64,000 nt of DNA from Polyodon spathula (lineage: Eukaryota; Chordata; Actinopteri; Acipenseriformes; Polyodontidae). Below the pieces are notes generated by a model. The model made no database searches. It had not been told where the DNA came from and saw only the letters and a list, made by a program, of their open reading frames with translations. Below, one piece after another: positions 38,246 to 56,639 of the stretch (the first letter of the stretch is position 1; every line of letters begins with the position of its first letter). The position numbers and the translations under genes were made by a program. The stretch lies in assembly GCF_017654505.1 (NCBI RefSeq), contig NC_054553.1, positions 10,747,558 through 10,811,557 of the forward strand. Direction: 5' to 3'.

Positions 38246-40787
38246 ATGGTTTAAGGTGGCACTGTGAACACAACTTAGGACCTTCCCTTTGCAGACATAC
38301 CTTTCTTTTTGTATTTTAAGGTCTTTATCCGTCAAGCCAGACTCCCCTTAAACAGATGACTGTTTCCACACGTAATTCTCTTTTAAATGTCACAATTGGT
38401 TATTCATTTCTCAGTCAGTTAACGCGTAATCAGTCCTCAATGACTTCACAATAGTAACTAATAGAGGATTAGCAGTGCAGTAACAACAATTTGCTGACAC
38501 AATGAATACTGCATGTATTAAATTCCATTTGATCTGTGCATGTGTACCAATGCCAGAAACCAAGAATCCTGAACCTGATGTTTTAGTGAAGAAGTAAGTA
38601 TGCTGGTTCCAGGCATCATTCTGGCTTCTGCATAGAAGCACAGGGAACCAACAAAACACGCCCTGTTCACTTTTCAATTATTACATATTTACATCTTAAT
38701 AACTATTCTATTAACTATCTTAATAACCACCCTATCCTGTCCCAACTTTATCCATGGTTCAGTAATATACACTGGGGGGAAAATCCACACCAGAACCGGG
38801 TAGTGCATGTTTATATAGTAAGTGAGGGACAAGCAACAATGATTTGCAGGATAGGGTTATTGTTGTTGTTTTTCACTTGGGTCAACCCTAATAACATGGT
38901 GTAACATTACAAGAATTTTAGAATATTATTTTGGTGAGTCTCTAAAATGAAAAACAATTAACAATGTTACTACCATGATACTAGCTGTTTGGGGAAAAAA
39001 AAAAAAACATAACTGCAGTTTACCAATGAAGTAGCAGGATTACAGCTTTGTTACACATTAAAAGGAGCAATTTAAAATCAACAGAACTGCACTGTTACTG
39101 CAATGCTTTCGGCTGTTATGTTCCAGCATTCACTGAAAGCAGTATGCTATAACATTCACGCCTGCTTCACAGACCCTGATTAGCACTAGTCTACTTTACA
39201 TAAAATGACAGATTTGTGATAGAAATCGGGGTCTGTAAAACCAGCCATCAGAGTTTTAAAATGAACGCCTTCAAATATTATTATTTTATTCCCTATATTA
39301 ATGCTTCTCAAATACAGCTACCGTGGCCGTACAGCTGACCGCTGACCGCTAACCACCCCTCTCATAATCAGTCTTGCAGAGGAATTGCTCACTGTCACTT
39401 CCATGCATGACACTTTGAACAACCAGCCTAATCCCAGGGCAAAAATGTGTAATTTATAAAGAAATAAATGAATCTACAGTTAGTAATCTAGAACAAGTTT
39501 GATTGAAATTAAATTCTACATATTTCAAGTGCAGCACAGAGACAGAGAAACTGAGTGGAAACCAACACAGTATGGAGGATATGATACACTGTTTTACACC
39601 GTGTTGCTGTTGTTGCTGTTTGACACACTTTGAAAGGTCAGTCCAGTATAAGTTCCAGTACCTCTTCAGGGTTAAATATGGCACTGATTTACCACAGAAC
39701 GACAAAGTTCAAACAAACAGTTATTCTGCTGCTCTTCATAGTTGGCATAGGTGGAACCCCATGCTTCAATAACTCTTGTATAAACCACAGATGTTAAAAT
39801 TGTCAGCATAAAAACGAGGGACTTCCGAACAGAAATAAGGTGTTGTTTGGTAGTCAGGCAGGCAGTTCTTGTTAGTTTGCTCCATCTATCTTTCCATCTT
39901 CCATTCAAAAGTGCCTCACTTACTCTCAATGGAGATTAGTCCCCAGTGGAGTACGGGCAATGGGGACTACTTCTTCGGGCCATGTCAGATTTACATACCC
40001 CAGCTGACTCACTTACTGTCAACTCCAAAGCACTAACCATTACACTGTTCAGTTGGATAAGTTATGAGCCAGTGTTTCCATTTAAAAGTATGCTTCATTT
40101 GTAGTCGCCTCACTTTTCACTGGGTCATGGACCAATTTTATAATTAATACATGCATTTCAAAATGGCACTTTTACACAAAATGTTTCCCACGCATGTGAT
40201 GTGTAGGTTGCATGGAGGCCCTGTTATATTGATTAGCAGTGGAGTAAAGCCTCTTTTATCAACTTGAAAAAATACCAAATTCCTCATTTTGAGAGGATTC
40301 AAATGTAACCTAAATTAAGCACTTAAACGTTTGACAGCATGGGTCTAGTGAGTTGCCTATTAAATTAGCCCTGACAATTCACAAGAAGAAAATTGACTAA
40401 TTAAATGTACCTGTGGTACTTCCTTGAACCTGTTATTGTTATTTAGTCATGTTCCCTCCAGTTCACTGGCACCTTCCTTATCAAGCACCACCATGACCCT
40501 TATAAAGGTTTCCCACAGTAAAAGCATAGCAAAGACTAATACAGCATAGTGAAAGCATACCAGCCACCATTTCAACTACTAGTATCTCATAAACCATTTC
40601 AGATGATGACTGCATATTGTTTGGAAATGATTTTAGTTTGAAAAGTATATTAGAAACTGGCCACTCAGCTTACAAGGCAATGTCCAAAAAAAGATGTGAA
40701 AGACTGTTCTACTTTTATGGCTTTTAGTAGACTTTTGCAATATCATTTTGAGTTTCTTTGATTACATGATGTTAAATAAAATACCTA
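38246..40787. other. Gene-free DNA with a repeat fragment
   Basis: Short ORFs only. A related piece of the 36964 repeat lies at 40495-40562. A weak tRNA-like word order is present near 39990-40070 on the minus strand but is not called. Confidence 0.35.
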
Positions 40788-40788
40788 A

Positions 40789-40849
<61 letters not shown>
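40788..40849. repeat. (ATT)n microsatellite
   Basis: About 20 ATT units, followed at 40850-40886 by a Tc1-like tip (aaaacttttggccatag) like that at 13158. Confidence 0.96.
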
Positions 40850-40850
<1 letters not shown>

Positions 40851-41535
40851 TAGAATCCTAAAACTTTTGGCCATAGCCGTACGGTAGTCCAAGATTAGTG
40901 CTAACTTGGTTTGGTCTTCTTAGATACAATTTCTGGTGTAATTATATACCGTACAACTAAAACAATGTTATCCACTTTCCACTACGCTACAGTAGAAAAA
41001 AAGATTTAATATGTGGCATGTCTCTTTTCACATCCAGATTGGTCTACGTATAAAAGGATCGTTAATTTAAATTGCTTTCAATTTACAGGTAATAAAGTCC
41101 CGTGAATGGGTTGAATTGAATTAAATCAAAAAGTTGTAAAATTAGGTTGAGTGTACAGTAGGTTAGGATAGATAAGTTAATGATAATAAGGGGTTTGTTA
41201 AACTGTTGAAGTGTAACTGGAGAGACTGAATCTGAGTTGCAAATCTACCTCCCCACTCCCTCCCTTATTTGGCACCCTTCCTAGTCGGCATTCTTGTTGA
41301 AAGGGCGTGGGTGTATGACTGCCAAACAACTCTGCTGCGATCAGCGGTGTTGTGAGCGGCAATTGGATAAAGAGTGGTGGCGTGCTGATCACGAGGAGGA
41401 TTTTGGCACTACAAAGGGGACGCATCTACAGGAGTATGGTACCTTACACTGACATGCTGACAAGGTGGAGCACTGCATGTTTGTTTTGCTTGTATTTGCA
41501 GAAGAATACCACAGGAGCTGAAGCCAGTACTACCC

Positions 41536-41647
41536 CCCTATCATCTGCACTACTACCCCATCATCTGTACTGCCACCCGATCACCTGCACTGCCATCCGA
41601 TCACCTGCACTGCCACCTGATCATCTGCACTGCCACCTGATCATCTT
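41536..41647. repeat. 20-bp minisatellite, about 5.5 units
   Basis: Unit of the form gatcacctgcactgccacct, with units differing by a few substitutions. The surrounding 41.2-41.75 kb is more GC-rich than its neighbours. It ends in caaataaactggacacct, which would suit a retroelement or gene 3' end, but no family is recognised. Confidence 0.85.
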
Positions 41648-41759
41648 TAAAATCCCTGATACCATTGACGGTAGAGGGAATCATTTATTCAAATAAACTG
41701 GACACCTTGTAAATACACTCTCTGTTGTGGACACCGATTCATTCCTGCACCACTCACAT

Positions 41760-45570
<3,811 letters not shown>

Positions 45571-46829
45571 GGAAGGAGGGTAAGATTTTGTAAATGTTTT
45601 TGTTTAGGGAGGAGTATTTGTTTATATTTTAATAACTGAACACATGTAGTTTACTAAACGATTACAGTATTACATTTTACATCAGCAAGCCCCTGGCTAA
45701 AAATAATGCTTAGGTAGTAACAACATCGCAGTACTATTTACTATGCTCCAATAAGCAGCTCTCTTTTTAACAGGAAGTGTAATACAAGTACAGTAAATGC
45801 CCAACTTATGTAGAATTTCCAAACAGCAATTAAAAGCAGTATAATAATATACAGCTCATAATTAATCAATAACTGATGTCTTCTTTGAACAACTATAAAA
45901 TGTAAATAAATGTTTACATGAAGTAACACATAGTGCATACCTCCTGGTCTTGGTGTAGCCAAGACTTATAAATAATGTAGTACAGAGTAGACATTCAGTT
46001 CATTATTTGAATAAACAAAACATGCCCAGCCCTAGTTTTGTTAGCTACAACCATTTTACCGTCTGAGAGCTTCTGTTGATGTACAGATCCAGAATTCTTG
46101 TATGATGCGTGAAGACACTCTGGCACTAATAGTGTAAATTGAAACGTACTGTCAATCAGAACAAGCTCAATTACATGCTTTTATTTTCATACTGGGTTGA
46201 AATGAAAATACTTTTTGTTTATTTCTTTAGAACTGAATGAATCTAACAGTTTCTGTTATTTCGGAAATCTGTATGTTACACTCAGAAAAGGATGCAGGAT
46301 CTGTTCACTGCCTTGCTGTATCCAGGACCCACCCTTCTCTTGCTGCTCCTTGGCAGTGCTCCAGACTTTCATACCCAGAGACTTCTTCCCAAAATGAAAG
46401 CAGCACTTTCCATTGTTCACACCAATGACACGTTCTGATCCTTACGAAGGTCAGCCTAATTTTACTACAACTACCACATAGCATATCCCAAAGAATGCTG
46501 CCTGGCTACCATACAACACAACTGCATACCATAGATGAAGAGAATGGGCCCTATCGATGTCCAGATATCATAATTTGTACTTTTGCATTGGCAGGGCACT
46601 AGACAAACTTTTTGCCTTAAGCTGAAGGAACATGAAGCCACTTTCTGGCTTGGAACTTTGTTTCAAGCCATTGCACGGCACACCAGGGGAGACTTGAGGT
46701 TTGATACAGCAGCCAGGTTTCAAGCCACTGAAATAGTGACTTCGTGTTCCCTCAGCTTTAAAAGCAAATGGCTCCTAGGCCGAAAAAATTGGTCGCCAAT
46801 CCAATTGTGCCATATCTAGGAGCAAGTTG

Positions 46830-46998
46830 GTTGCTACCATATTCACCTGCTTAAAATACAACAACTTTGCTCTTATTATGACTGAAGTCATTGTATTTTG
46901 TATCTTGCTCTTAATTGTACTGTAATTATTGATATGTAATTTTTTTTTGTATATAACTGTATGACACCCTGGGTATAAATAAATAAATAAATAAATAG
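46830..46998 (+). mobile_element. LINE/SINE 3' tail with (AAAT)n
   Basis: ttgtactgtaattattgata, tatataactgtatgacaccc and tgggtataaataaataaata form an L2-like 3' tail (the family form is ...cacCCTGGataag...aaataaataaa). The upstream limit is uncertain. Confidence 0.5.
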
Positions 46999-48297
46999 TA
47001 ATAATAATAACAACAACTTACGAAGTGATACTAAAACATTAACTTACATCCAACTATATTGCATTAAATGTATTGCTGATCTGTAAAAAGGGGGAACATT
47101 GATGCCAAACATTTTCCAGCAATCTTTACACTTTTGAGTCCCGACTTTAAATGACAAAAGAAGCGATATCACAACCTTTATGCAGAATCAGTAAGCTAGC
47201 ACAGCAAGTAGAACATCAGTCTCTAGTAGTGTTTCACTGTTTACACTCACTAGCATTTCTTTACCCATCCCTCTGGTCTGGACTATGTGTTTTTAGAGAG
47301 CTAACAGAGACAGAAATGAGCTGTACTTTTCCCGCTCGGTACTTCCCTTGAAAGCCTCTGTAGTGTCCATGTTTGTGAGATGTGCTGAGTAAGAAAGGGC
47401 ACTCTTGAGTCATATCACAAAATCATGGTAAACACTGGCAATCCTACAGAATTGTTCATTTTTATTAATCACCCAATGACATTTACATAAGAATTTTGAA
47501 TATATTTGTTTTAAAACTGGTCATTTACTGTATAAAGGAGTTCAACTTTAGAAATAACCCACCCAATTCCGCACTTCCTAATGTTTCAGGTAATCAGTAA
47601 GATAATGTTGTTATTTCTAGAAATGATTAATGATTAGGAGTTTAATCAACTCCTGTTTTCTGCTAAAATGTGACACACCTTGACAGTTCCCTGTCTGAAC
47701 TTTCCATGATCTGTTATTACAAACACACATCAAATGTCTCTATAGTTTATTAATGCTACAGATGGAATTGAAGTCTGAGATCTACAGGAAGTAAATATTT
47801 AATCCTATTCACTAAACCTAAAAAATGTATATGCGTTGAACACTGAAAAAATAAAAGTCAGAGAAATGAGTATTACCTGCAGATAGCCATGACCTGCGGC
47901 CACTGTATACACATGACATACAGATGGACAGATATTTATATACCCCAGATACTGATATTCTCAATATCAATATCTTTCAGTTCTGTATTTCCAGTTTGTA
48001 TAGATTTTACTGAAAGATTTCAAGTTGTTTACAATAAGTTTTTTTTTTTTTTTTTTTTTTAACAATTTTCTAAAAGCTGCTCAAAGGTACTGATTTATAT
48101 ATACATATTTCACTGTAGTATTTCACTGTAGCCACAGGACTCAGACGGAGTATTCTGTTAATAGAACAAGGAGCTCCCTGAGTCTAGGTGGACACTTGTA
48201 TTTACTCTCAAGGACGAGCTTAGATTGAGCAGGGAGAAAATGTAATGCATCTCCTCCTAGTGGCGGAGGAGAGGTAAGTATTATAACACTTAATTGT

Positions 48298-48345
48298 TAG
48301 TCATGCCAATAAAGCATAATTGAATTGAATTGGATTGAATTATTC
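48298..48345 (+). mobile_element. LINE 3' tail with (TTGAA)n
   Basis: catgccaataaagcataatt followed by repeats of gaatt is a common non-LTR retrotransposon 3' end in fish. Only the tail is recognisable. Confidence 0.5.
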
Positions 48346-48895
48346 TTAACTACAGTGCTTGCTCTTTAGTTGCATAGTAAAATGTTTATTGTTTAAAATG
48401 TTTAAAATGTTTATCTTTGTGGTTCACATCCAGTCTTGCCTACCCTTACAATTCAATGGTCAGAGATGCCAATTCATTACAACTGGAAGGTTCAAACTGA
48501 ATCCCCCAGATTTTAACACTACCAAAACGAACAGCACCATCTTGTATTTTGTGTTCGTAACGCAGCCATTAATACAAGAACCAAACACATAGGGGAGCCA
48601 GCAAATACTTTAGGTTAACCCAATGTATTATTCTTCAGTCTGATAGTCTTGTCCCCGTCAGGAATATAGATACACTCACACTGAGAATCAAAAGAAATAT
48701 CTTACTATTACAACACATTTATTTTCGGGAAAAAAGGTAAATAAAATGTTTTTATTTTGGTTTCTTTTTAATCACTCGATCATTTGTCTTTGACCATGAC
48801 ATGCTTGACTGACTGACTGAAGCATTTGCACTTAATCACCTAATTAGTGAGACAGTTGAATTGCAAGCTTGAATAAAAGCAATAAAGAAAAATCA

Positions 48896-49090
48896 TGCCA
48901 CGTCTGTCAGAGAGCATTGCCTTCGTGCTATCGGGGGCTGGACTAGGGCAGCGTACTGTGGCTCGTCGTCTTGGTTGCTTGGTTGCAAACCTGGTGAGAC
49001 GGAGTAACCAGACGCACTCTGTCAATGACAGGCCACAATCTGGGAGACCATGAGTCACAACACCTGCCCAAGATCATTTTGCAGCATCTT
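48896..49090 (+). pseudogene. Tc1/Tc3-like transposase N-terminal remnant
   Basis: The translation starts MPRLSESIAFVLSGAGLGQR, then TVARRLG (helix-turn-helix), NDRPQSGRP, a stop, then VTTPAQD. The 'DRPRSGRP-VTTPAQD' order is typical of Tc1/Tc3-like transposases. At least two in-frame stops are present and no catalytic domain follows, so this is a dead fragment from a different family than the element at 21628. Confidence 0.75.
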
Positions 49091-49847
49091 CGTGATGTCA
49101 ATTGTTAATCAGCACAATAAAAAGTCACTGCACCTGCTCTAAAACAGAGTTTGTCATTTTTTGATCACATCTAGTGAATTTTATCCAAATATAAGGGATA
49201 AGTTTCTTTTGATGCTCAGTATTCATACATATATACATACCCAACCCAGTACACAGTGTAATCTTAGAATGAAGCCATGTCTGACTTTAACAAGAACATA
49301 ATAGACTAAATGTTAACACAGCTATTATAACAATTCAAATTTATTGCATATTCTATCAAAAAACATCCCAGAATGTAGTCACAGCACGGAACTACATTCA
49401 GATCAGTATATCTACATAGTATAATTGCAGTTTACAACCAAGTGGCTTGACATACTTTTGGCAGTCTGAAGTCCACAGGACCAAGCAGGACAAGTCACAG
49501 AAGTGGACTAGTGGTCACGCTGGGTAGCTCTCACAAATTAACTGGAGTCAATGCCCAGTGAAGAAGAGAATCCTTGCTACTAACTTGATCTCAGGAGGTG
49601 GGATACGATCAGTAGCTCCTGCCTGTTATTATCCCAAATTCAATCCAGATTTTCTGACAGCTAGACACAAGGGCTCCCAGTGGGATAGATTTTAAAGAGA
49701 GAAACATCTGTTCTGTTCAGTCAGGGTAATACTGCCGTTAAGTGTGATGGAATTTCCTGAAAGCAACTAAAAATATATTAGAAAATGGATCAGAGATGTC
49801 CTTTACCCTAATTGGTCAATATGAGGTCCCCAATTTCTCGTAAATTA

Positions 49848-49909
49848 TTTCAAATGTTGTCTTTCAAACTATGTTTATGTTTCAAATGTTGTCTTTCAAA
49901 CTATGTTTA
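49848..49909. repeat. 32-bp tandem duplication
   Basis: tttcaaatgttgtctttcaa plus actatgtttatg occurs twice head to tail with no visible mismatch in the shared part. Confidence 0.93.
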
Positions 49910-51647
49910 ATCCCTGCGCCTAATCAATCTATAGGAAAATGTGCATATACAGTATTCATTTATCTAATTTACCTTTTCCACTTGATGAAAAAAAACTTCT
50001 GTCCAGTACAAGTCCTCTGAATGTTTTCTTTCAGGGTAGACAAATGTGTGCTCCCTTGCTACCCTATACGTTCAATCTATATATTTAAATTTAATATAGA
50101 AAATAAAGTTTAAAAAAATAAAATAAAACGTGACTAATTTTTGCAACTGTTTGCAAACAGCATAGTCAGCAATAACACATGTAGGCTACTAGATATTAGG
50201 TTATGGTGGTGAATGGTATGTATCTTACAACCTAAAGTAAATTTAAATACTGAAACTTACACGAAAGTATGAAATATAAAGTTACCAGGACTTTTATTCG
50301 CTTACATGTTTACGAGGTAGATAAAAACAAACAGATCACAAAACATTACAAGCTGCCTGAAGTTCTTAGTATTCAGTTTTTATTAGGGCTCTTGGAAATA
50401 CTCAAGACACAACGTCATCCACTGCTGGTAATTTAAAAGCTTGATCCAGCACACGAGATAAAAATGCAGAAACAATACAGAGGCAATAACGTAAGGCGTC
50501 AGAATGAATGTGTTAAAATTTTAATTATTGTTGGGCTTTGTTGACAGGAGATCTGTTATTACCTCATAACACACCACAGCGATGCTGTTATCAATTCATT
50601 ATACAACAAGCAGAGACTGCTCTTTTGTTTTCAGCGGCTAGCCATTCTGTTACAACTCAATAACGGAACAGCAAAAAATGCACCATACTGTTCTAAAACT
50701 ACTGCTTATTGATTCCTTCATCAATATCACCCGTTTCTATGTATGTGTTTTTAAAATATATCTGCAGTGTACATAACATGTAAGTGTGATATATATACTG
50801 GGATTTATATTACATGCCTGAAGGGTAACAAGCACCCAGAGAACATTTTCAATGAAGGGTGGAGAAGGTTGCAGGCATATGGGGCATTCGGGACAGTCGG
50901 CTGGTGTTTCTAATCCCAAAGAGCTAGAATCTGAGCGAAGCTACCATACTGCTGATTTAGTTTCTCTTAGAAAAAAAAAAAACACAACTGTTTAGGACCT
51001 GCTGTGTGTCAGATTTTCTAATTCTTCTTTTTCAGTAGATTTGTCTGAGAGCTGACAGGAGCACAGCTTTGATAAATGTACTTGGTTATCAGTGTTCTAG
51101 AAAGCAACTAAATCATCTTTATGAAAATCACACACCAACGTACTTTTTTATACAGATTGCACAAGCTAATACATTGATATCTAAGTTCAGTGGTAACAGC
51201 AGTATCTATATGGATGCAGTTTATCGATTTCATGTTTCAAATTGTGATGCCCCATTTAAAATTCATGGTGAAATGATGTTGGAAAGTAAATGACATCCAA
51301 GCAGAAAGGCTGAGCTATAAATAATGAATGAAAGCGCCAGTGAGCCAGGGATTCCACGGTCCTCTGCACAGGCTGAAGTACAGACTCAGTGTCACGGTAA
51401 TCAGCCCCATGGGCACCTATACATGAGCTTAACTGCTGGCCAAACAGTGTGGAGTGGCCACACAAAGACTCCATACCAGTAACAGGAGAACCAGTGGATC
51501 TGTTTTTGGGGTTCATTTGATGTAGGATTAAATCCAACAGGCAATATAATTAAGGCATTGTTGAACTTTGTTTTTCAATCATATAGAATCGCTTTCTTGA
51601 ATCACATACAGTATAATGGTACCACTGGTAAAAAGCAGATTTTGGAT

Positions 51648-51649
<2 letters not shown>
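49910..51649. other. Gene-free DNA
   Basis: Short ORFs only; nothing recognised apart from small A-rich runs. Confidence 0.35.
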
Positions 51650-51689
<40 letters not shown>

Positions 51690-51835
51690 GGCAGGCCCAT
51701 CACACTGTGCATGGCAAACCACACACAGACGGAAGGCGGGCGCGACCCCGGGACCTCTCGCACTAAAGCATAGCGCCGATACCGCTGTACAAAAGAGCTG
51801 GCTCCTTTGCAAGGAGCAAATATCGGGCTTATGTC
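51650..51835 (-). mobile_element. tRNA-derived SINE next to (TA)n
   Basis: The (TA)18 array (51650-51686) is followed by ggcaggcccatcacactg and gggacctctcgcactaaagc. On the minus strand this gives agcggtatcggcgctatgc, then gcgagaggtcccggg, then a mutated B box (GGGGTCGCGCC for GGTTCGAGCC). This is a tRNA-like order. Boundaries are approximate. Confidence 0.6.
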
Positions 51836-52202
51836 TTCATATGTATTAAGTCACCTACCAGGTTATCTATTGCAACATGCTTCTGTGAAGGGAAGGACTA
51901 TATTTTCTCAAATCTGTCAAACAAAAAGGGAAGTACAATACTGCAATATCCCCCTCCATTTCCAACTAGAGTATGTGGGTTAAAATCTAACTGGAGTGAT
52001 TCTGAATCATAACTTCCTAAACACCTACATACTGTAATCTGCAGTGTTACATTTTACAATTAAGGTTGCTGTTTTAAGAGCATTGCATTAATAAAGTGTA
52101 CTACACCATACAACATTTGCTAAAGTGCATTAATCCAAGAATGGTAAGGAGACTTGCAAAAGGGTGCTGCACCTGTTTAATCATGCAGTTAATATTACTA
52201 TG

Positions 52203-52452
52203 AATTTGTCATTTAGCAGACACTTTTATCCAAAGTGACTTACAGAGAATACGAGATGAACTATGCCTCACAACTTCTGTTGCAGAGTTACTTACAACAG
52301 GACCTCGGTTTTACGTCTCACCCGAAGGATGGAGCACAAGGAGGTTAAGTGACTTGCTCAGGGTCACACACAGTGAGTCATTGGCTGAGCTGGGTTTGAC
52401 CTGGGAACCTCCTGGTAACAAGCCTCCTCCTGTAACCACTGGAACACCAAGC
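52203..52452 (-). mobile_element. V-SINE-like SINE with L2-like tail
   Basis: On the minus strand: tRNA-like head (ccagtggttac, then B-box-like GGTCAAACCC), a body with gtgaccctgagcaagtcact and taacctccttgtgctcc, and a tail gtaagtcactttggataaaa ending gtctgctaaatgac. This tail is widely shared with L2-clade LINEs in fish and would explain how the SINE is mobilised. Target duplications were not clear. Confidence 0.75.
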
Positions 52453-55400
52453 CTCCTGACTCTAGTTAAGAGTACAGTACAGTGAGCCGTCGCTAGGTTC
52501 CCAGCAGAGCTGGCCAAAGCACAGTACAGTTTTATATAGGACAGACTTTCCAAAGAATCAAAAACAAAAACACTTTTCCTACACCAATACGCTGGTTGCC
52601 ATGTCAACCCAGTACACTAGAAATACCAATGTAAAGTTTGTGATTCACTGCCACTCATATCCTAAAAGCCTACTAAACCTGGTCATTAAACTCTCGACAC
52701 CTTCTGCCATACCGGATTAAAAAGTCAAAGCAGCTCAGCGTCTCCCCGCAGACTTTCATTAGTAGTGTACAGAGAAGTTTTATGTCCACTCGGCTCCTAC
52801 AAGACTACTGGTGAATAATTTCCCTTTGTTGCCAGCTCCTATTTATACTAAAGTCAATTATCTATTTAACATTCAATCAAGCCTATCTGCCGGCCTCTGT
52901 AACAAGCTGCAACAAAATCTGACCAGCAAATTATTAGTGCAACATTACAACAATAACATCAATGTTCCATCGTGTACCTCAATGAGCAATTCTATTAGAA
53001 GCAGATTTTTTACAGCAGTTAAAGAATGCAGGGATTTGACCGCCACTTAGAAATGCTCTTTTCGGAAAATGCGCTGCCCCTCAAATGCGTTTGGCATCCT
53101 TGACTGTATTTGGTAATATATAAAAGATGTATTTACAAACCAATTCCAGTGACACCAAGAAATATATGCGTTTCCAGTGGATGTTTCATGGGTAGCTGTC
53201 TCATGTCTCCATGGGCCATTCTAAAGCACAGACTGCGCTCACAGATTACCCAGCTTTCCACATCAAATCAGAGTTGACTGCCCAAGCTGGCACTTACTTT
53301 CTACAGAAAATGCCATGGCAGGTGTTACAAAATGATTGTCAATTCTTTGTGTTTATTTAATTGAAGTAAATGGCTATAGAATGGGTTACATTTTCCAAAA
53401 AGGGTTTGTTACGAAAATGATCTGCAGCACTAAATACGAACAGTAATGGAGAAAAAGCTGCATAGCACAGGACAACACTTTTTTCCCAGCTGTGAGTGCT
53501 TGACTGCCAAAGTGTCTGTGAGTCAGTGAGGGTCTGATAAGATTAACAGGGTATCAAACTGAGGAATGTGCTTTTCTAGCCTGTGCTGGTTTGCCTGACC
53601 AGCTCTCGTCTCCTGGGAGTGATAAAGATATGAGCTCAGCCACATTGCACAGAAATGATGTCCTCGTCTGGGTAGGATACTTCATCTTTGCTCGAAATTA
53701 AACTCAATTCAGAGAATTACTTTGCTTAGATCGGCTGTTTCTGCTTAGCCACGCAGTCAAATTTGGAGCAGTGCAATTCACCCGGTCATGCTGTTGTTGG
53801 ATTGAACTGAATGCAAGACAGATTCCAAAATGAGATCTGGAATGAAATTTTCACTCAGGACCACAGACTGTGAAAAAGTTATTTTATACTTTTCCTCTCA
53901 ATCTTGTTGTATATCATGTTACACCCACTCCCCCCTACCCTCTATATTCTAACAACTTTTTTTTTGTAGGACATCTACCTGTATACAAAACTAAACTATA
54001 CCATTATACCAAATTAACAAAGATGGAATCTGAGGACTGACTCATGCAATGAAAAAGCAACAGTCTTCTATTGTGCAATTAGCGCTGTATTGTTAAAACA
54101 GTTGGCAGCGCAAATGCAATGTTTAATCTGGTGGAGCTTCATTGCAGACACTCAAATCACAAGGCCTGAATGTGAAGGTCAAACCCTCCCACTACCAATT
54201 TGTGAAAATATACACTGTAACCAGATAGACCTGTTACCTCATCTCTTTAAAGGTAGGAACAGACTGGTCCCTAAAATATGATTTAGAGGTATCCTGTTTG
54301 AAGCTGTTCAGGGGTCTGTTTTACCTGTGACTGTGATTACAGACCACAAACGTGTGCTTGTAATAATGACTGGATCATAAATGAGTGGATCCACCTGCTG
54401 CAAAAGTGGCTTTTTAACATTAAGACAGTGAAGTCAAATCTCAGAACTAGACTCTTGTTCAGTATCCCACACACATGCTCCGATTCATGTACCTCATAAG
54501 ATTCACCAAATAACTGGGCAACCACCTTTCTCTACCTGCCTGTTACCTGTCACCAGAAGCAGGGTTATACTACAAGAGTCAATACAAGACTGTGCTGCTG
54601 GAAACGTAGAGCTTATCTGCTGAACTAAAGCCCCAATGTGAATCAGTGTGAATATCTATCTGACTATCTACAGCCCTCGTTTCACTGTATTGTTTTTGAA
54701 TGCAATAGGATTCACAAATCACCGGATGGGAAAGTTCCAGCAGGATTAATATTAGTTAAAGGTTGGTGGTATTTCGAACACCGTTTATATCATTAAAATA
54801 GATAATTCCAGCAAATCTCACATAATATACAGTATACCCACCCCTACAATGTTCTTATACTGCCTGGATTGTGGACAAACCCTGTATCAGAATATATCAT
54901 TATTTCCTTAGTACATCATTTTCCCACTTGGGGATGCTGTGTAAATGTATGAAGAAAGCAAGGGGTTGTCCAACAGTTTACAGGAATACAGATGTACATT
55001 GTTATATGCTGCAGCTCTCCCTTTCCCTCTAGTGGTGAATGTAGGCACTACCATAATCATCCAGGGAGCCCACACCAACCACAGAATTAATGGAGAAATG
55101 GAAAAGCACTTGTGTAATCAATTGTCAGATCTAGTTAATAACAATCACAAGGGTGTTTTTTGATGTTTATGAGTTATTACATTCAAAACAAAAAGAATGC
55201 ACACATAAATTCATTTGCACTTAAACCCCTAGGCCTCTTTCATAAGAGAGGTGGCCCTCAAATCGTTATGTCACCCAGCTTCTTGACCAAAACCTAGCAC
55301 GATGGAGAGAGATGGGTACTGACTAGCCAGAGACACTGTTAAATGAAAGAGAGTTTCTTTAAAACATGCTTATTAAGAGCAAGGCAACATAACTATAGAG

Positions 55401-55626
55401 AAGAGTACATCTAGCTGTTTATAGACGAAATTAAAATGTCAGAGTTAATGTAACATGAACATGTTACTACAGCCTTGCAGAGTATCCCTGTATGTATACA
55501 TTTGTCAAATTTGAAAATATTGCATTTGTACATTTCTATACCAATACACCAATAAACAAAACATAAACTCACTGTGGATGAAACAGAATACCAAAAGAGA
55601 GTAACAGCCGAGAAGACAGTTTATCT
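52453..55626. other. Gene-free DNA
   Basis: No supported exon or element. A partial CTCF-like word (ccactagaggga, minus strand) lies near 55028-55040 but lacks the full core. Confidence 0.35.
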
Positions 55627-55781
55627 GTTTTTTTTTTTTTTTTTATAAAGATTATTTGTTAAATTACTAGAAATTGTGTATTTTGCTTTTTGTTTCATTA
55701 AAAAAGTGGCTAAAGTTCACCAAATCCTTGTCTTTAAATCAGTTACCTTTAAGTATGGTATAAAAAGCACAGGGCGCCAAT

Positions 55782-55786
<5 letters not shown>

Positions 55787-55843
<57 letters not shown>

Positions 55844-55849
55844 TGTGGG

Positions 55850-55897
<48 letters not shown>
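55787..55897. repeat. (GT)n and (TA)n microsatellites
   Basis: (GT)27 at 55787-55841, an 11-bp spacer, then about 23 TA units. Confidence 0.97.
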
Positions 55898-55900
<3 letters not shown>

Positions 55901-56639
55901 ACCATATTTTTTATACTTATTCCTTGTAAATTACACCAACGCATCTGTTAAAATGCCTGGCAAAAGCCATTTGTTCAGCTGGTTTTTAATATCCCTTGCT
56001 GTTCCGAAAGAGGTTCTTTTCTACAAAACTCAAATTTTATCAGTTTGTTTCTCAAAATCGAAAAATACAGCTTCTATATCCTTGCTCTGGGTTGCCAGGC
56101 AACCGCAGGAAACCCTGCATTACTGAGGCGATACAAATACATTCTCTTTCTGATTAACTCCTTTTGCAATAGCAGGTTGTTGCCTCAGCATGCTAGATAA
56201 GCAGCACCCTGTAGAATAGACTATTTAGAAGTTTAGAGATCTAATAAAATACAAACATGTGGCATCAATAGGGAGTTTTAGGAGCAATTGATGTGGTACA
56301 GTATTTGGGTCTCCATTCACAACATGTGACAGTAAGCAACACATCCAAACCTTTCAACATTTTCATTGCTTTTTTTCCTGCTAAGGCCATTAAAAGTTCA
56401 GTTCAATGAAAGCCCTGTGTGAGAGAGAGAGATGTGATGCTACCCTTGTGATGCTAATATTAAAGAAGATGAGTTGTTTTTCAGTGCTGTACAGACGCTC
56501 TATGTCGTTATCCATTAGCACTTCAGCTTTATTTGGATGATTGCCTTTACCTTGTTTTAATTCCCCACTCCTCTCCAGTTTCTGAGATACGAATGTACCA
56601 GCTTTACATAATTATTATTATTTTATTTTTATTTTTTTT

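Noticed and set aside
39672..39929. NYEEQQ segment resembling nhsl2 exon 3 (DYEEQ)
   Set aside because: Only five residues match, with no splice sites in place; coincidence.
48260..48275. CTCF-like word near cctcctagtggcgg
   Set aside because: The complement lacks the GGGC part of the core.
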